Shown: positions 58,481 through 64,000 of the stretch, piece after piece | How positions within the stretch are numbered: position 1 is the stretch's first letter | How the letters are laid out: each line of letters begins with the position of its first letter | Source: Salticus scenicus | Taxonomy: Eukaryota; Arthropoda; Arachnida; Araneae; Salticidae | Length of the DNA: 64,000 bases | Assembly: GCA_963930645.1 (NCBI GenBank) | Contig: OZ005649.1 | Span: 381,939,887-382,003,886, forward strand | Direction: 5' to 3' | Position numbers and translations under genes: made by a program | Notes under the pieces: model-generated | What the model was told of the DNA's origin: nothing | The model's input: only the letters and a program-made list of their open reading frames with translations | Databases searched by the model: none

Positions 58481-59575
58481 TTAATGTAACTTCGCTTTAC
58501 TTATAAAACTATTTGATGACATTGTTTTAAAGAACTTCGTATAAAATAAACCAATTTTTCGGAAAAGTGAACTTGGAATCAACTCATTTGATTACACTCT
58601 CAGGACTTAATTTGCAACGAACTAGTTCATAAGCTACTCTTTCAACTTATTTTAATTTTTTCTATACTGAAATAATTAAAATATGTATAATTAAAATTTT
58701 CTTAAAGTTAACATAACTTGTACTCACACATAAATTATAATTTTCCAATGTGATGTGCATTTACTTCCACCAACACAAATGCGTCATATTACTTTTATTC
58801 TGTTTCTAAATACATAAAATTCATTGACTGCCTTCCAAATACAATATTTAAAAAAAAAAAAAAATAATATAAGAGAATAAGTAAATTCTACAGTTATGTA
58901 TTGTAAAAAAAAAGAAAAGAAAGAAAAAGGCCTTTGAATCTGAGCATAAATGAAGACAAAGGGAAACTTTTAGAAAACTAATTTCAAATAAACTAAATTT
59001 CAAAAATACGCGACCGAAAAAAAGTCACTATGGCTTTTCATCGAATGAAAAAAAAAAAAAAAAAAAAAAAAAAATGGTGGTTTCTTTCATGCTACAAATA
59101 TAATTACATGTGTTCGTCTGATGAAGCGTAATGCTTAATTATTCCGATCTGAAACAATTTTCGTGCATATATTTGCAATTTTTAGAGACAGTTTTGCATT
59201 TCTGTATGCCTTTTTTGGAGGTTCTCTGTACTGTAGCGATAGACTGCTAGACATTACAAAACTTTAAAGCAACAACATGGCGTTGCTTTGTATTGGCGAA
59301 CAGCGAGGATCTATCTTCGCAATGGCAAAAAAATATCGATAAAAAAGATAAAAAATAAATCATTGTTAAAAAATAAATATATTCTTGTATGACTATATAT
59401 TCTTCTGAATGTATTATATATGTGCTGTTTAAGTAGTAAAATATGCGTTAAGAATGTTTGTAATGATTGAGATTACGAAAATGTAAAGCAACAACATGGC
59501 GTTGCTTGGCATTGACACTGAGAAAGGACCTATACATAGCTGGGAAAAAATAAATAATGGTGGAAAAAAACGTAG

Positions 59576-59608
<33 letters not shown>

Positions 59609-62600
59609 GAAAGAAAGAAAAGAAGTTTGAAAGTCTATAGCAAAATCGGTCCAGCGAAAAACGATCTGTTCAAAGTATTGATTTTGTCATTTTCACTCAG
59701 TTTTTCGTCTAACAGTCAGGATTGAAGATAATGGAAGGGCTTTTATCGTTCAAAGTAGAAGAGGATAGGAAGAAAAATATTTTTTCCGGAATTTTTTTGC
59801 TCTGGATATTTTTTTTTTACTCCTCCTACCCCTAACGAACGAGATTTCCGATAGAGAAGTGCAGAGTCTAAAATGGATCGAGGCTTTTTGCGAGCTTTTA
59901 ATTGACTCCAGGCCTTTCAAACTCTTAGACAACGCGTTTCTGAATTTTCGCTTTCAAAGAAGAAAAAAAAGAAAGAGAGAAAATATAAACGGAAGGAATA
60001 AGGATTTTCCTGCCTCCAGGATTCTTTTCAAGCTCTTTTCACTTTGATGTAGGCAGCATTTATATATATATATATATATTATTTCTCGAGGTCTCTGTCT
60101 TGGTGGGGATTTCTTTTTTATATATTCCTGATTTTTGCTTTGTGTCCCCAAGTACTTTGCTCTCTCCCTTTTATATATATATATATATTATTGACTCCGT
60201 CGGAAGAGTTATTTGATTTTCAATATTTGAATCGCATTGCTGTTTTTTTTTTCTCTCTCTTTCTGGGAGTAACTGGCTGTATTTTTTAATTTTTTTTTTT
60301 TTTATATCTAAATATTTCATTCTTTCCTTCATCTGTGTTTGCTTTGAAAGAGTTGTAAAGTAACAAAGACTTCAAGGATATTTTGGAAAGAATTTTTTTC
60401 TTATACATAAAGATTGTGGACGTTATTTGAATTTTTATTTTTGCTTTTCTTGTTTTTTCTTAAGGCATCTATACCTAACGCGCACTTTCTATTGTAAATT
60501 CAATATTTCTTTTGGCATAAAAATTTGAATAAAGGATCTATAATAAGTATGTCTTTAGAAATATTATTTTCCTGTCTTTTAAAAAATATCAGCCATATTA
60601 TTTATTTAGTTATTTCAAAAAGGAATTATTTTAGATAAATATGAAATTTTATTGTTGCAGGGGATTTTTGAAATATTTAACTTTAATAATTCCTTATTCT
60701 AAATATTCAATAGTCCTTCTGGATATTGAGTAAGTTAATGGTGCCTGTATGCATGTTTGTAGTCTGTACCACGACAGCGATCAAAGTCATGGATTTATCG
60801 GTATAGTTTTTTTTTTTTTTTTGTGAGTGTACATAATGACTGTAGCTCATTGACAGATTGCTTGCTCAAAATATTTTTGATACATTACAATCAAAGAACG
60901 GCATTTCTTCTAAGTGAATTTTAGCATCATTATGCTACATTCAACATAACGAATGCTTAAAATGTTTAAAAGCATGATTTTATGGACAATTATATGCAAA
61001 GACTTAATAATTAGTAAGGCTATATAAAACAGTACCAATATTGGGTATAATTTTAAATTATTTATTATTGGGTATTATTGGGTATAAATTGTTTATTATT
61101 TTTGTTTATTATTATTGGGTATTATTATTTATTATTATTGGGTATAATTTTAAATTATTTTCGAAATATTTTAGTACTAGTGCAATTAAATAAGAATTAA
61201 AAATACAACGAGTATAACAAAAACATCCATAAATTAATGAAATGAATGAGCGTTTGTTACTAAAGGTCACTTAGAAGAGAAAATACACGAATTGTGTATG
61301 GATGTTGAAAGAGGAAACAATACATTCGTGAACAGTGATCGAAACATCAATGAATACAATTTTCTTCCGAAGAGTTTTCTTTCCTTAATATCCGCAAACA
61401 CACATGAACAACAGTAATCTCGCACTCTAGCCAGGGAAAAGGGGCCTCGGGGAAAGATGCCTAGGCAGAGAGTTGCAGCTGATTGCATTAGGAGGCAGAG
61501 AATAGAGATTCGATTATGGGACTCTACGGTGGCTAACGCAATCAAAGGCCTCCCAACGTGTATCCCTCAGGTGGAAAAAGTTCCCAACAGACATTCATTG
61601 CTTTTTATTCTATATACTTTTACGATATTCTGCGTTTTATTGTATACATAATTCGCGATTTAAATTGCCGCGCAATAAATTTAACGGGTTTGGTTTTCTA
61701 CTTTAAATCCATTACCCTCAGTATGAGAGAGGGAAAAAAGTAAGTGAAAATAGGTCTCGCATGTATCTTTTTAAAATAAATATAGATATCAGATTTATGG
61801 AAAGGAAGTCCTGTGTCTGATATTTTTATATAATTGGTATTTTATGGTTTTACAGTTTATCAGGTTATGCATTTATTGAAGTGAGAAAAATATTTTTATA
61901 TTATAAAGTAGGAGGAAAAATGACGTGGTTCGCATATATTATGAAACACTTTCTAATTGTACTTCGCTTTTGCTATACTGTTTAACTTTTAATGTATTTT
62001 AACCTTTGAAGATACATTTCTAAATATGCTTGATAATACCTTTTAAAAAAAATATCCATTGAAAATGAAATTACTTTAAAGTGAATGAAAACTTTACAAG
62101 TAAAAGAAACATTTCGCAAAATATAGATCGAAATTTATTAAAAATGATTGTGATTATTATAAGAAGATTTAATTTAACTTTTTGAAAAAAAAAAAATCAA
62201 TTAAATATATATATTTTTTAATTCCACGATATAATTTTATTTTACCTTATACTAAACAAATTTTAATATATATGCCGGGTGTCCCATAAGACATTTTAAA
62301 AAATCATAAAAATTGGAGGATTTGGTAGAATTGAGCGTGGTTTGCGAAAAAACTTTTGTGAGGAAGGGAGGGGGGGGGGTGGTAAAGACAAAAAAAAAGT
62401 TAAAATTTTCGTCAATAGAGGGCGCTGTACGTGAGTAAATCACATATTTCCATAAAAAGAACTATACTTGTTCATATGAATACGTTTACAAGCATATTTC
62501 TATATGTCAACTACCAACGCAAATTACAGTTTGCAAACGAAATACAGCACCGCTAACAGGAGCTTCAAGTAGGCGTTTCTTACTTGAGGAAAAATATCCT

Positions 62601-62617
62601 CATCAGTAACGCAGTGA
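58481..62617. other. AT-rich spacer with microsatellites, no gene seen
   Basis: Holds A-runs (59049-59074, 59578-59606), two (TA)n runs near 60060-60080 and 60173-60189, a degenerate TTATTATTGGGTA tandem repeat at 61050-61160, and the exact 23-bp duplicate at 59266 and 59485. 62276-62300 (CCGGGTGTCCCATAAGAC) resembles a mariner-type terminus. No reading frame is supported. Confidence 0.45.
59266..59507. repeat. Exact 23-bp direct duplicate, 219 bp apart
   Basis: AAAGCAACAACATGGCGTTG plus CTT occurs at 59266-59288 and 59485-59507. Each copy can form a 7-bp hairpin (AAGCAAC/GTTGCTT). Adjacent bases are only loosely similar. Confidence 0.7.
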
Positions 62618-63619
62618 TGCCAGAAATTCGGGTTTCGTCCACATCATTCAACACAACAACAGTTGTGGAGAGTTTGTGAACTCATTCACGATGGCCTCTC
62701 TGGAGGTGTAACGGGTATAATATTCTTAGATGTTCAAAAAGCTTTTGATAAGGTCTGGCATGCTGGCCTTATCCATAATCTAATTTCGATAGATCTACCT
62801 GACCAACTAATTAAAATAATTTATGATTACTTAAGCATTAGATCTTTTTCTGTTGAAGTTGGAAATGCTATCTCTAACCCTTTACCTATCTTAAGTTCAG
62901 TTCCTCAAGGTTCTCTGCTGGGACCCTTTCTCTTCAACATCTACGCTAATGATCTGCCACGTGATGTTGACGTCACTTCAGCGACTTTCACTGATGACAC
63001 TGCCATCTGTTGTAGACAACGCACTCCAAACGCTACGTTTCAAGAACTACAAAATTATCTTAATAAATATTCGATATGGTTACGGAAATGGCGTATTAAA
63101 GTAAAGAGTTCCAAAAGTGTCGCCATCTTTTTCACCAATAAGAACTATGACACCTCCACTAACTTCCTCTTAAATAATGAACCCATACCCTGGAAGCAAT
63201 GTTATAAATACTTAGGAGTTTATAGTGATTCTAAATTAACGTGGTCTCATCACATTTCAGAATCTCTTATTAAAGCTGATCGAGCCACGAAATCCCTTCA
63301 TTCTCTCTTGGCTTATAATAGCCGCCTGTCCATCAGTAATAAATTATTACTATATAAATCCATGATCCGTCCTAACATTACCTATGGGTGTATGATTTAC
63401 GGATCTGCTTCGAAAACTACCTTAGAAAAAATTCAATTGTTTCTAAACAAGCTATTGCGTAGGTTTGTAAAAGCTACTCTTTACGTCCGCAATGATACTA
63501 TTCACGAGGATCTCCGAATTAAGCCAATTTATGCTAAAACTTGGGAATTTGATTTGAAATTCCATAGATCCCTTCCCAACGTTGGAGAGCTACCTTTAAA
63601 CTCTGGCAATTTATGAAAG
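62618..63619 (+). pseudogene. Jockey-type LINE reverse transcriptase, 5'-truncated ORF2 fragment
   Basis: An uninterrupted 1-kb frame follows a stop at 62615. It enters within the reverse transcriptase at QKFGFRPHHSTQQQL and has FLDVQKAFDKVWH (catalytic aspartate), SSVPQGSLLGPFLF, and FTDDTAI in place of the usual FADD (both active-site aspartates kept, Ala to Thr). The thumb region KYLGVYSDSKLTW and a C-terminal part ending at 63616 follow. The endonuclease, gag-like ORF1 and the first RT motifs are missing, so it cannot retrotranspose itself. The absence of stops in 334 codons indicates a fairly recent copy. The 3' end and poly(A) tail are not evident. Confidence 0.88.
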
Positions 63620-64000
63620 CTGCAAGTGCGGCTCTATTGATATTTTTTTGATGTGGTTTAGGAGATCGACGCTCGCTGAAATCGAAGCTTACAAACCTCC
63701 TAGTGCGATAATTGCATGAGAATGGGGTCTCTTTTGTAAAAGAGCAATAAAAAGCAATGCCCTTCATTGTAAATGTGTGCAAAATTTCAAGGGTCACTTT
63801 CGAACAATGGATAATTTATGACTTTTGAAGCTCTGTATGTTGCCAGAATTTGAAGGAAGCAGACTCAATTCATCGATACGACGCTAGAGTCGGTCGTGGT
63901 AAAAAACGAACTCTGACTATTTTAGTTAGAGGGGATGATTTTCTCCCCGTCTCTCAAAAACGTAGAAGTATTACTTCTGGAGTCACTTAACTTAGTATTT
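63620..64000. other. End of window, no feature assigned
   Basis: Slightly less AT-rich sequence after the LINE fragment. No terminator, tail or frame could be supported. Confidence 0.4.

Noticed and set aside
62276..62620. mariner-type terminus CCGGGTGTCCCATAAGAC upstream of the LINE fragment
   Set aside because: No partner inverted repeat or transposase found, so only noted.
62663..63616. Retroviral or viral polymerase
   Set aside because: Motif order and lack of protease/integrase or LTRs fit a Jockey-type LINE. No endogenous viral sequence was recognised in the window.

Overview
This is AT-rich nuclear DNA from an arthropod, packed with transposable elements and long A/T homopolymers. 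I favour an arachnid (spider-like) source because of the mix of R1-type and Jockey-type LINEs, Tc1, Tc3 and maT transposons, hAT and piggyBac relatives and tRNA-derived SINEs. That is inference from composition only, with no species-level marker. I found no intact host gene, no ribosomal RNA, no intact tRNA, no CRISPR array and nothing bacterial. Almost all open frames are chance ORFs or transposon remains. The best candidate for a host exon is one ORF near 5.7-6.0 kb, and it is weak.

Layout. 0-5 kb: end of a hAT element, then three repeats that share one architecture (5' terminus, roughly 170-bp internal units, a GACA/CA microsatellite, a 3' hairpin ending GAAAGTAA or similar). 5-9.6 kb: mostly featureless, with the possible exon and a GC-richer stretch. 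9.65-10.84 kb: a complete but dead maT-type (DD37D) mariner relative with perfect 26-bp inverted repeats. 11-17.5 kb: AT-rich filler with one dispersed repeat. 17.5-24.4 kb: a nested complex. A Tc1-like transposase is split by a 5'-truncated R1-like LINE flanked by a perfect 16-bp target duplication, and beside it lies a 2.36-kb hAT element with a perfect 8-bp duplication. 24.6-28.2 kb: long diverged inverted repeats enclosing a piggyBac-type MITE and a near-perfect 396-bp foldback. 29.7-31.7 kb: a transposase fragment turned into a 55-bp perfect hairpin, then repeat tails and a SINE. 33.1-33.9 kb: an inverted-repeat element carrying about nine copies of a 12-bp motif. 34-50 kb: many members of the hairpin-ended superfamily, one inserted in a TTAA-flanked element. 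50-53.6 kb: a tandem array of that superfamily between two oppositely oriented Tc3 fragments. 54.4-58.5 kb: an RTE/SINE-like repeat interrupted by another family, and a 391-bp hAT MITE. 62.6-63.6 kb: the 3' half of a Jockey-type reverse transcriptase.

The most interesting signal is the hairpin-ended superfamily. Its members differ in sequence, but each pairs its own 5' subterminal motif with its own 3' hairpin. They share a 5' TRGTRTGT-like start, a GACA/CA microsatellite just before the tail, and often internal tandem units. This resembles Helentron-derived non-autonomous elements (DINE/HINE). The Helentron assignment is inference, because no Rep/helicase partner is present in the window.
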